Part shown: one piece after another, positions 47,229 to 58,649 of the stretch
Numbering within the stretch: the stretch's first letter is position 1
Layout: each line of letters begins with the position of its first letter
NCBI RefSeq assembly: GCF_020382885.2
Contig: NC_058499.1
Coordinates: 6,867,872-6,931,871 of the forward strand
Direction of reading: 5' to 3'
From: Scatophagus argus
Taxonomy: Eukaryota; Chordata; Actinopteri; Scatophagidae
DNA length: 64,000 bases
Program-made: the position numbers and the translations under genes
Notes under the pieces: model-generated
The model's database searches: none
The model's input: only the letters and a program-made list of their open reading frames with translations
What the model was told of the DNA's origin: nothing

Positions 47229-49536
47229 ATCAGTAAAAGCCTGCAGGGCAGTCTGGTTTTCATAACAGAACTAGATGACATGATAATGGCTATTGCAGGC
47301 TTGTTTATGTTTGCATAGCATTCTGGCCTTGCAGCCTTCTCTCCTTGCCACTCATGTGGTGTTGATTGTACATGCCTGTATATGAGGGGCTGTACTGACC
47401 CTGAAATGAGCAACACATACCTCCATTAGTGAAAGCAAAAACAGTGAATAATAGTTAATAGGAACCTTTGAACAGAACTGTTTAAGGGACACAACCACTC
47501 TTCATATTTTTCAAAGCTGAACAACGGGAAATGTAAACAGAAACAAAGATATGCCCGTATTTGCTATTCTCAGCAACTGTTCTCTAAGTATCATGAGAAC
47601 ACTGATTATTCACGGAAGGGTTGGATATCTAACTAAAATATTTTTTATCATCAGAGAAAATGTTCTGGCAAGATGTTATTGCCATTTTTCAGGAAATCAA
47701 CTGAATGAGAAAACAGACCAATGTTTTGAAAGTCACTAAAAATATTTTTGGCAGAAAATGCGTTTACATGAATTGAGATGTCAAACAAAAGAAACACTGC
47801 TGTGACCGATAATATCAGTAATGGCACAATGAGCAATACCAGAGAGCGACCAAGCACAAAACAGAATTGTTGGAACTGGAATGAAATTTATCCTTTTTTT
47901 TTTTTGTTATTAATTATACCTGTGGGAATGTATTTACAAGTCTAATTGCCCTACACTAACTATCTGTTTTGCATTCTTTTTGGTTTCAAATTTGAAAACC
48001 CTGTAAAAATTAAATAATAATTTAAAAAAAAGGTTAACATCACCCGCTGGTTTCTGCCGTTACACCTACATTGCATAAGTGTTGACCCCGAGGCCGTGGA
48101 TAAAGCTCTTAGATGGTTCTGTCAGCAACGCACAAAGGCTTTTCAAATCTATTGCACATCCAAAGACTTGTTTCTCCTTCTTCTTGGCTCCGCTATACCA
48201 TCAAAGAAAGTGGTGTTCATTGGCTGGGTTTTTGCTAGCAGGAATGTGTGACTAAGTGTGTTTGTGCCTGTTGCCTGAACATGTAGGCCTGTATCAGCCA
48301 TCACCACAGGAAATGACCATCCGTTTGCTTTGAAGTCCCAGCAGAGGTTTTCATTATTCATACTATCTCCAGAGACACAAGGCAACACACCCGACCCTCC
48401 CCACTCCTTACATTGGTGTTGCTCTACACTCACCCTCTACTGCTCCCCACTCTGAGCCTTGCCACCAAATGCCTGTTAGAATACAGAACAAGCATCTATT
48501 AGCATACAGTATGGGAGTGCTGGTCGCCACAGGGCGCAAACCCCACCACTACCCCCTCACTTCTACGCGCCACACTTGCCTGAAAAGGCTGAGAGGGCAC
48601 GTGTAATTGCATTTTCTTCTGCCTGTGCAGAAACTCAAATGCACGATACAGGAAATTCTGAGATCCCCCAACCCTGGCCCATCCTTCCACTTCATCTTTC
48701 GTAGTTATTTCCACTTGCCTCACCGCTCACCTCCGCCCCCCTCATACCTCCACTTCCTCTTCTTGCGCTCCTAGCATGTCGGAAAGTGTGGTGTGCGGAG
48801 ATGAAATTAATTGGATCGCAGTGTAGAAGTGTTCAGCCCCCCATGGCGTATTGCTGTGCAAGGTAGGATTGGCACATGCTCGCCAGAACTTGCTGCAAGA
48901 AGACCAAGAATTACTCCGCTGCCAGTTTGTGCCAATCTGGAGACTTCACACATGAAATCACATCCTTCCATAGAGACACACACACACACCGTATAGGCTA
49001 CTCTCCCGCACACACATCCATACAAACAACAACTTTCTTTTCTTCAGTGATTCATACAATATATATGTACAAATTTCAGAGCAGAGAGGCAGATGTGTTG
49101 TTTATCTGCCAGTAGGGCGCATGCCAAAACAGCATGCCTGGGCTGGGTGTGGCTGAAATCTGGGTTAGGAAATCCCTTGTCGAGGTTATTACATGCAGTA
49201 ATGCTAATGAAGCTTTTGCTCCAGTAATAGCATTACCAAATGGAAATGCTAACCCACATGTTCTAATCGAGCATCACAATTTACAATGACAAAATCCTAA
49301 TGACTAAATGTGTACTCTTCTAGCATCAGGACAATCTGGATCCTGCGTTCGTATGTTAATGCCAGCTTTTATCTGATACGAAAGCAGAGACTCCAGGCAG
49401 CAAACCCTTTTCTGTGTGAAGTACCCGTTTAAAAGCATGTTTTACTCTGTCCTAAAGCTGGTAAATTTTTTTAGACCTGTGCCAATACACTACTGTGCAG
49501 TGTCTGTGTCGATTATAGCTTAATGAATATGGTCAT

Positions 49537-49539
<3 letters not shown>

Positions 49540-49577
<38 letters not shown>
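49540..49577. repeat. (TG)19 microsatellite
   Basis: Longest pure dinucleotide run in the window, so probably polymorphic. Confidence 0.95.
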
Positions 49578-49580
<3 letters not shown>

Positions 49581-51073
49581 CTCAGATAAGACAGTAGCTT
49601 GTGCTTTCCATAAACACGCTCTACTTACAAAATCCCTTTTTTATTTATCAAAATAAGCCAAACTCCTCAGTGGATCAGTAGTGTTTTATATTGTATTAGC
49701 ACAAGCAGCAATACAAGAATGAAAACAGAAAAGTTTCAGGCTGCTATGGTGACCACAAAGTTTAATGCAATGACGATGAACTGCAATGCGCTCGGGTTTA
49801 GTCCAGCAGGAGACCTTTGTTCCATGACTTATCACTACATCTAATCATCTAATAAAGACATAAAAGTTTCCTGATATAAATATGAAATTATCTGTTTAAA
49901 AATAAAGGATAAATAAACATACCTTAAAACATGACCAATGCCAACATTCAGTATAAAGTGCGTTAAGTAATTCATGGACACATTTCTGTCAGAGCTCAAA
50001 AAGCATCAGGCCACACTGTGGTTTGACACACAGCCTGACTCCATTAATGTGTGTGGAGCTCGTCTGTTGTTATAAATGCTTTCTCTATACAGAGGTTGCT
50101 ATTTGTCTCTCCCTTGCTGTCTGATCAGTGCTGCGTGGCTTCGGCTTTTTGACTTCTCTGTTTGGCCTTCTCCCACCGTCCTGCTGGCTGGCTCTGTCTG
50201 ATTTATGACAGTCTGCAGCTAATGGTACAGAACCAGGATTTGTGTCTGTGGTGTTGTGACTGGATCGGTGCCGGCTCATTGCCCCCCCCCACCACTTCTC
50301 TGTCTGTCTCTCTCTCTCTTTCACTCGCTCCCTCTGGATGAGGTGAGCGTCAGAGTGAGATGGCCGGTGAGCAACTCGGCTGTTGATCAGCATCCCCACG
50401 CTCCGACTCATTCGTCTTCAACCCACCCCCCACTTCTTTCCGCCAGAGGAATCAGGCTGCATGCTGGCGGGAGAGCCGACTCACCTTCAGACAAGGCCAC
50501 CAGACCTTGCCTCACCTTTCATCCCTTTTCATCCCTCACGCTCCCCCGGCCTTTCCTTATACGCACACACACACGCACACACCCCTCACTCTCTGTCCCT
50601 CAGTGTCGGCACTGAAGACTGGGGCCAGGCTGCGAGGCAGGCAGGGGGCCTTGTATGTGGAACTGTGTTAATTAGCACCGGAATCTGGAGACGAAAGCCA
50701 CGTTATCTACCGCCACAACCACCCCCCTTTCCAACACCCCCCCATCTTCTTCCTTCTTCCTCTCTCCCTCTCTTTATGTCTCTGGAGGTTGCTTCCATCA
50801 TGCCGCTTGCGTCGCCAGGTTTGTGAAGGATGTCGCTGCCAGCTGTCTTTTTCATGGACGGCTGCCAACCTCTCCTCATATCTTCCGTCCGTTGTCATTT
50901 CCTCATTTATTCCAATCTCTTTCGTCTTTTTTTCCTACCTCCCCCCGTTTATCTGTTAATGAACTTTGTGTCTTGAGCCCGTTTCTGTTTTCCAGCCTTG
51001 TCTCGGGAAGAGTGTGTGTTTTTTTTTTATTTAGTTTTCATAGACAAGGACAGGGTATAATGGAGCCCTTGTT

Positions 51074-51150
51074 GGCACCGTGGCGCAGTGGTACCAAGGT
51101 CGGACCGGGCAGAGTGCGCTCAGGTCGGCAGACGGCCTGTGTTCGAAGCA
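51074..51150 (+). repeat. tRNA-like SINE head or tRNA-derived fragment
   Basis: TGGCGCAGTGG matches a polymerase III A box, and GTGTTCGAAGC about 50 bp later resembles a B box. The arms between them do not fold as a proper tRNA and there is no clear SINE tail. A tRNA-derived relic is more likely than a live tRNA gene. Confidence 0.35.
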
Positions 51151-53979
51151 TCCATGCCAGCTCCACAATCTGTGAGCAGTGTGTTAAGCGCAAAACAGAA
51201 GCTCCATTTCCCCCTCGGCCTGGCGGTGTTTGCCTTCTTCAGTGGCCCAGTAAAGGTCAGAGGAGCACGGGCAGACAAGGAGAGCTTTCTGTCCCATCTG
51301 AACAATGAGAATCCCAATCGATCAGCAGCTTCTGCTGCACCTTCCTCTCTCTCCGTCAAACCAGGCAACATATTTTCTGTGGGGAAACAGTGCTGCTATG
51401 GTACCTTCACCCCTGATTGAGTTCTTTGCACTGTGGTGAATTGTAGCACATTCCATATATGAACATTAGCTAGAAAGAGACAGTGAAAGGCAGAAGTGCG
51501 GCGCTAGCCAGAGTTGATTATCGTACATGTGTCTCGGCTGTTTAATATAAAAAGCTGTTGAAAGCATGGCTGACGGAGCCCGCACATGCTGCCTAGACTA
51601 GCAAAATGGGAGGATTTTTCTGTGTGCCTAGAGACTTTGAATTTGTCTGGCTTCTTGTCCTTCTGTGTGTGTGCGAAAGTGAATCCATTTTTGTGTCCGT
51701 CTGTGTTTTAGTAGCTGAGTAGCCCTGCCTCCCCTGCTGCGCGAATGCTGTTAAGCTCTCCTGCACTTCATTTGACCCTGGCCTCCTATGAGGTGTCATA
51801 GCAAGCAAAGTGTAAAACAGATGTATGCCAAATAAAGACATAAATCCCTCCCACACAGACACAATAACACACAAACACACAGTGCGAGCGTACAATGAGT
51901 CAGTCATTCCTTTTATTCGCACTGTATAACTTTTGCTCCAGAGACTTCTGACTCCATAAATTAAGCTCACTTGGCCTTTGATTATATCAATTAATCTGTG
52001 CTGGCACTGCTTTATGAAGGACACACAGGGCAAAGCTAATTGGGCCTTTAAACCAGTTACATACAAGAATTTCCATGTCATTATTCACTCTTCTACAAAG
52101 CGCTTTCCTCCTCCTCCGTCTTCAAAACAATTTCTGTGCATCTCTGTTGTTGTTGTTGTTATGTTGTTTCTCTTCATATTTTTCTGTTATGTGCCTCTAT
52201 TTGTCCTTCTACACCCCAAGAACCCTCCCAATGTTATTCCACCCATGGTTATGTAGGCTTTTGAGAGTTGGAATTTTAAATATCCTCTCATTGATGAACT
52301 ACTTTGATATCCATGTTAGAGTGAGCTGATTCCACCATCGGGGGAATTAAGGCCTCTTTTGTACACTGAAGCTCCTTGGTGCCACGCAGAGCTGTGATAG
52401 TGCCTTCTCTCAGAGAAACAGAGCGACAGAGAGGGTGGGAGGGCGCTTCTCTCTGATCTCCTGCCTCACTCAGAACCATCTGTCTGGTTGCTGGCCCAGC
52501 ATTCTGTGCCTATTAGTATTAGCACTTACAAATATATACATTTCTCACATCCAACTTTTCAGAGAAGTCGTACCTCTCACTGAGTTATTCTCGCCAGGAG
52601 ATAGGAAGCGAGAGCAGATTGAAGCCTGGTAGAGTTGTGGGAGCGATGCCTGCCATTGCTTCATTGAGTGGTAATGTCGGGGTGAGGGGAGTGGGGTGCA
52701 CGCGATTTGATGGATAATGGAATGAGGACTGCGGATTGGCTGTGTGAACAGGATTTGTAATATATACCAGACTGGCTAATGGAATATGTTTGTCTCCAGC
52801 AGCTTGATATCACAGCAAGCAACATTAACTCTGAATACTGCCTGCTGTATGTGCGCATCTATCATTCCTATTCTTACACTGATAGAATAGCTCCCTTCAG
52901 CATGCATTAGCAACAGGTTTTACACGGCGACATTGTAAAATTGCTAACTTGTGTGATGAAAACCGAACCTCAAAGCCTTTGATACCCGCGGTAAACATGT
53001 ACAAGACCACATTTAATTTTTATTTATTCCGTGTTTGCCAAATCATTTCTGTTGTATGAGATGGTGTTGCTCTGTTAGTCACAGATAGACGTTTAAGAAG
53101 TTTGGGGGCGCAAGCAAAGTGATATTCACAGATGCTAATAAGCTACATACAGTGTAGCCCTCTTCCTGTCATTTGTCAGTGCTAGGTAAGCTTCTGAGTC
53201 GTACAGCGGGATGATTTGGTGTTAAGTCTGTCTGCTTCTTTTTTTCTTTTTTGAGATATCTTGGGGTGAGCAGCTTTTATCCAAGGCTTCCATTTCTCTT
53301 TAGGAGCTGGTGACTGACTCTCCCGCCCCTCCTTCTCGGTTCCTCGCTGCTGTGAAATGGAATTGCTTTCTCGTTCGTTAAAGATTTTCTTGTCGCTGCC
53401 TCGTACTACTCCAGGACTGAGATCACTTGAAATTGCTGAAAGTTCTCAAAAACCACTGGAGAATTATGGTGCGGCAGCAGTGCTGTGGGGGGTGGATGGG
53501 GGGAGCCAACATAAATAAAGAAAATAGCTTTTTTTTCCCTATTTTTCTGAATTAAATCTGTTTGGGGGACTCTTTTTTTTTGACAACACACAAATTAATT
53601 CTGGCAAGTTGTCGCTTTACATTAAAGCATGAAGTGGCCTGCTGGTGTAAGGGAAAGCAATCCGTCCTCTGGTTGCCATGGAAGCAGGTGCATTGTAGCA
53701 TTGGGTACCAGCCATGATGCCAAAACCACTGCCCACCTGTAATATCCTATAGGCTTTTCTGGGGGTGAATCGTCTCCCTTTCAGGCCATACAGTTGTCTC
53801 TGAGAGAACATTTAGCCCATTTTGGAATTGCGCTGGTATTTATAAAGCACTATTCTCTCCCTCATACTTTAAGAAGCAAAGAGTAGAGGATAATCTGCAT
53901 GTGCTCCAAATAATCCCCCTCCTTTTTAAATTATGCTTCTCTAAACAGTTCTTTGCATTGAATAAGCCATATAAACTTT

Positions 53980-53980
<1 letters not shown>

Positions 53981-54011
<31 letters not shown>
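53981..54011. repeat. (CT)5(CA)10 microsatellite
   Basis: CT units pass directly into CA units. Confidence 0.9.
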
Positions 54012-54539
54012 TCCTCCCTCCCTTTTTTTTCTACTCCACTTGCTTCTTCCCCTTTCACTCAAACTCATCATCAGTTCCATCTGCCCCAAAACAACACAAC
54101 TGTTCCACGCGTCTCACATCCATGCCCCGGCACCCACAGATTTGGTTTACCAGTGCAGCATTGCTTGTAGGGGGTGCAGCGCCAATCTTAATCACACTGG
54201 TTGAGCACACCTGTGAAAACAGATGTCCACTGGGGCTGGCATGCTGTTCCTCTTTATGGGTGGAGCGTCTGCCAATGGCTTTCCACCACTGCTCCTCCTC
54301 CTTCTCCTCCTCTTCCCTCGCCCTCCTCTGCACAGAGTCTCTCAGGTCCCCAGCAGGGCAGACCTGGCCTCAACACCCAGACAGGAAGCCACCACGGCGG
54401 CATCAGGCAGGGGGCAGGAAGCACCAGTCCCCAGGCTTCACCCCCCTGCTGTGTTTATTTTAATATTAGCCCTGCTTACAGATGATAATGAGAAAGTGTG
54501 ATCAAAGACACAGAGCTGCTCTCCCTCCCAATAGACTGG

Positions 54540-54960
54540 ACATGTTGATATATTATGAAGTGTACGATGGATTCTGAAGGAATCTGAAGCTGTTATGATC
54601 CTAAATCAATTTTTTAGCCCCTTTTATGAGAGAATTTGATAAACAGCAGGTGTTGACCTTTTAAAATGAACCTCTCCAATAACAAATGGATCTCAGTCAT
54701 AAGAATGGGCTTACGCTGGTATATTCAAGATAGAGAGGCATTAGTGCGGGCATACTAATTCCTCCATACGATTAAGTCCTTTATGATGACATTAGCCACC
54801 GCAGTGTTGTGTTTTGTCTAATTACATCCTTATCTGATAGAAGGCATCTTTTAAAGGCAGTGCCACATAGCTTGTGCCCAGAGGCCTTTGGAATAAAGTA
54901 CATCATTAAAACGGCGCACCAGATAACTACTGATGTTAATGATTTAACCAGACAGAATGA
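54540..54960. promoter_or_regulatory. Candidate conserved non-coding element
   Basis: About 420 bp free of simple repeats, with many TAAT/ATTA, GATAA and octamer-like motifs (for example CTAATTACATCCTTATCTGA, TTAATGATTTAAC, TTTGATAAACAGCAGG). In texture it is like known vertebrate developmental enhancers. No alignment could be run. Confidence 0.3.
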
Positions 54961-55148
54961 TCTATATTAGTGAATTTTAAAAAGGCAATAAACACATCAC
55001 TAGTCTTAGTAGGAAAGGATTGTGTGATTTCTATCCAGCTGTGCGTTTTCATCCGCCAATCTAAAGTGTCATCCATTTCGTACGGCCATGCAGTCTCACC
55101 TATCCCTGCCCAGCCAATCCTGTAAGGGGCTGGTTCATCCAAACGACA

Positions 55149-55170
55149 ATAAATAAATAAATAAATAAAT
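55149..55170. repeat. (AATA)n microsatellite
   Basis: Five to six AAAT units. Confidence 0.9.
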
Positions 55171-55834
55171 TCTCACTTACATTTCACAGTTTGTAGCCAT
55201 GAAGATAGTTTTTATTTTGTGTCTGGGTTTTCAGATATCCACCTGAGATTTCTACTGCCCACCCAAACACTGTGGAGGCGAAGGAAATTTAGTTTCCGGT
55301 GCTCACAGCAGTGAAAAATTGCATTTTAAAAAATTCAACGGCAGTGCACTTTCTCTTTTTTTTTTAAATGTAGTCCCTATAGCCCCATTCGCATGAGTCT
55401 AAATCTCTGTAAGAGAATGGGTGATTTGGGTATTGCTGCACCAGTGCTGGTCGGTGATTTTAATCTGGTCTAGAGCGCATGTGTTGGTTTTTCACTCCTG
55501 ACCCAGTGATAATCACACACCCATTCATCTACTGCTTTTTGGCACACTCGCTGGTCTTCCCTCAAGTCTTGCGTCTCGTTTGAAGAAACACTCCACTTTG
55601 CAACTGTGAACAGAGTTACATCAGCTGAGCACACGATCAGACAGCTAAAGATGTGGAAAAGGATTTTGCTGACCTGACATATTGCTCATTAACTTCTGTC
55701 CACTCATACAGTGAAAGCGTAATTAAAGATAAACATTATAAGAATGAGAAGACAGGCTTTTAACAAGTAAACAGTTGTAATATTACAGGTGATGTGTGTG
55801 TTTACCTTTTTTAGTGCGTGCAGTGAGCCACATG

Positions 55835-56407
55835 TACATAGACAAAACTACTGGGACATCTGACCATTACACCATCAGTGACTTTAATGGCATTGTATTC
55901 TAATTACACAGACATTAATGAGTTGGTCCCCCCTTTGCAGCTTGAACAGCTTCCACTCTTCTGGGAAGGCTTTCCACAAGGTTTTGGACTGTTTCCTGCA
56001 TTATTTTTTGCCAGTTCATGCATTTGTGAGGTCAGGCACTGATGGTGGGCCAAAAGGCCTGGCTCACAATCTGCGTTCCAGTTCATCCCAAAGGTGTTGG
56101 ATGGGGTTGAGGTCAGGACTCTGTGTGGCCCAGTCAAGTTCTTCCACACCAAACTCATCCAACCATGTCTTTATGGAGCTTTGCTTTGTGCACTGGGACA
56201 CAGTCATGCTGGAATAGAAAAGGGCCTTCAGCAAACTGCTGCCACAAAGTTGGAAGCATAGCATTGTCCCAAATGTCTTTGTATGCTGAAGCATTAGGAT
56301 TTCCCTTCACTGGAAGTGAGGGGCCGAGCCCAATCCCTGAAAAACAGCCCAACACCACACCTGAATTCAGTAATAAGGAGGTGTGTCTGAATACTTTTGT
56401 CTATATA
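55835..56407 (-). mobile_element. Internally deleted Tc1/mariner element with both ends
   Basis: Left terminus TACATAGACAAAACTACTGG and right terminus, reverse-complemented, TATATAGACAAAAGTATTC form terminal inverted repeats with TA at both edges. On the minus strand the relic encodes the C-terminal DDE-transposase signature (EELDWATQSPDLNPIQHLWD). The part before it is in another frame (NASAYKDIWDNAMLP, FQHDCVPVHKAK). At 573 bp it is far shorter than a complete Tc1/mariner (about 1.3-1.6 kb), with frameshifts, so it is immobile on its own. Confidence 0.85.
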
Positions 56408-56409
56408 GT

Positions 56410-57870
56410 GTCTGTCACACTGTTGCATATGTCAGTCACTTTCATACAGTAAAAACATGACCATTCTGACTTTTAATATGAGGCACTTGATCTGTTTGTG
56501 TAAATGAGTTAACTGCAACAAAACAATTACTGGCGTGATGAAGGTCATGTGATTTTTCTGCAGCTTATTATTGTTGCTTATAAAACATGCTCCTGTGGTT
56601 TGCCAAAAAGCCTTCTGAAACAGCTATTTTGTAAACAACTTTATTATTCATTTATTGTTTGGAGGTAGGTAATATTAATTCTGTTAACACTGTAAATTAG
56701 ATTTCATTCACTTCCCTTCGTTTTACTGGGCTGGAGGCAGAAATCAGAGGTAAAAACAAAGCTATCTGCATAGCTTGATACCACTACAGCCAAATGAGAA
56801 AATGTATTTTAATGATTTTTGTGGATCGACCCTTTAACAGTTTTGCATTAAGACACATGGCAGACCCGGTCAGCTCACCACCATGATGGGGCCCACACCC
56901 TCCATCCGTGTTCCAGCCTCCACAAACGCTCCATCCCCTCGCACGTCCTGCATTGATCCAGGCTTTTATCTCCACTCTGATCCCTGTGTTATTTCGAGAG
57001 CGTAGGGATTGCTTAATGATCTATTGACCTGATCTGCCGATCTCTACAGTCAACCACAATGGACCATCTACTAAAGAGAAGCCTGTAGGGCATGCTCTCC
57101 TCTTTCATGTACTCCCACTTCCACCTCCTCTACATCCAGTCTCCATACTCCCTGACTCCCTGTGCAACCCGAGAGAGATTAGGTTGTAATGTGCTTTAAG
57201 CATCTGGCTGTAAAGTGGCCTATGTATTTTTTTTTTCTTCCTATTTAACAGCGCTCTTCTTGAGATTACTGCTGATGACTTGGCTCAGCTGAATCATCTC
57301 ACTGTGTTTTCATTTAACTTAATGTCTGCTTGCATGCGAGTTGCTGACAACAATTTGTTTCGCCACTCGTGTCTGGTTTGTTTGAGGCGAGATTGCCTCA
57401 TTTGAACTGTGACTTTTATGCTCCCTGCAACAGGCTTACTGCTTCATTGAATCAAAAACAAGGCGCCAGAATGAGTTCTACATGAAATGGAGCAGTGTGA
57501 TATATGGGGCGTCTCATGCAGCTTAGTTTCCTCATGTTAGACATTAGCTGTTGGTTGTGACGCCGGGAAACATGAGGAGAGCGGACATACAGACAGGCAG
57601 CCTGGTGTGTATACAGGTAGTCTAACAAATGTGAAAAACCACTTTAACACCACTGACACATCTGATTGGATCTTGCCCTATGTCTGATTTGCACTGTGGC
57701 ACCTTCAAGCGCAACTGGAGTTGTTATGACACGTTGAGCTTGTCATGGGTGAGATCCTCAAGGATTTTCAAGACACAAGTAAACGTCTGTGCCGAGTTTG
57801 ATTCATTTGTAGGGTTTTGCTTGTGCTTTTGTGATTGTTTTTGTCATGCCCGCAGCACAGCTTAGAGAAG
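56410..57870 (+). other. Probable first intron, continued
   Basis: No gene recognised. AT-rich to about 56860, then a CT-rich part (56870-57160) and a T-run near 57227. No transposon ends were seen. Confidence 0.4.
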
Positions 57871-57879
57871 GCGAGGGCG

Positions 57880-58060
57880 GTTGGTCAGTCTGCCTGCCTG
57901 TCCGTGACAGCTTCTGCCCAGATTTCCATTAAATTTGGCATGGATTTTCACGGCCCCAAGAGAATGATTTATAATCATTTTTGTCAACCTTTCATCTTGT
58001 GCCACCATCTGGTAAAAATTTCTCCTTTAAACAACACTTGAAGTAATGACATGGTGTTTC
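57880..58060. repeat. Dispersed teleost repeat
   Basis: The phrase set TGCCTGTCCGTGACAGCTTC, then AAATTTGGCATGGATTTTCA, then TGTGCCACCATCTGGTAAAA matches a repeat I remember as widespread in fish (a 'gcgccaccatcaggtcaaa' type). Ends and class are not defined. Confidence 0.5.
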
Positions 58061-58369
58061 AAAAAGACAGATTTATAGTTTCAGGAAATTTGCTTTTTTA
58101 ATGTATATTTTAGTTTTATATTGTTAACCAGTCTGGATTTGTGGCCCACTTTGAAAGTTTTCTTTAAACTGTTGATGGTGCTAAGAGAAAGGTTGTAAGG
58201 TCACGAAAAGCTTGTGGCTCATTTAATGTGGTTTAATCATTTGTTTTCTACTTTCTGTTGTCCAGCTTCGTTGCTAGGACAACACACATGACACGATGTG
58301 ATGCGGTGCAAAATAATCAGTGAAAATTGTCCGGTCAAGGGCAGTGTAATTGCTTGGGTTCAACACTTT

Positions 58370-58450
58370 TTACAGTTCTGTTAATTTGTATGCATGAATT
58401 ATTGATATGCACAATTTATTAATTTGTGTGCTAATTCAAACGCACAAATT
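58370..58450. promoter_or_regulatory. AT-rich POU/homeodomain motif cluster
   Basis: ATGCATGAATTATTGATATG and CACAATTTATTAATTTGTG (a near-palindrome) occur within 80 bp. Possible regulatory element; conservation unknown. Confidence 0.2.
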
Positions 58451-58584
58451 ACCTTAAATCCTACTGCTACAACTTGCCTGTGCCACAGTGCTTTCAAGTG
58501 AGGTGACTTGTCCTCTCGGGTGGGAAATATTGAAGGTACTGAAGAACTACCAAAGTGTAAAGAATAAGGTGGATGAGAAAAGCG

Positions 58585-58642
58585 AGTCCCCGCGACCCTG
58601 ACGGATAAGCAGTATAGAAAATGGATGGATGGATGGATGGAG
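58585..58642 (+). mobile_element. LINE (L2-like) 3' tail with ATGG repeats
   Basis: CCGCGACCCTGACGGATAAG, then CAGTATAGAAAATGGATGG with further ATGG units, is the standard 3' end of a fish L2-type retrotransposon. Only this end is clear; the sequence to the left is not recognisable as LINE. Confidence 0.6.
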
Positions 58643-58649
58643 AAAAGCG

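Larger units (their letters stand above)
45265..51060 (+). other. Probable first intron, continued
   Basis: No coding exon recognised. The segment 46080-46330 mixes AT-rich and GC-rich motifs (ATGATATTATGGCCCATTAG, GCTAAGCGTAGCTAGCGG) and looks unlike its CT/TG-rich surroundings, so it may be a conserved element. A perfect octamer ATGCAAAT lies near 45706. CA repeats at 47183-47228 and the long TG repeat at 49540-49577 account for several open frames. Confidence 0.4.
51160..55830 (+). other. Probable first intron, continued
   Basis: No coding exon recognised. Simple repeats lie at 52147-52163 (GTT), 53981-54011 (CT/CA) and 55149-55170 (AATA). The GC- and CTCC-rich stretch 54120-54440 gives overlapping open frames in several readings without recognisable protein. 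The AT-rich block 54540-54960 is listed separately. Confidence 0.4.

Noticed and set aside
51074-51150. Functional tRNA gene
   Set aside because: A and B boxes are recognisable but the arms do not pair properly and there is no clear terminator.
50256-51308. Overlapping long open frames around 50.3-51.3 kb
   Set aside because: They follow CT- and CCCC-rich sequence that lacks stops in several frames; no recognisable protein.
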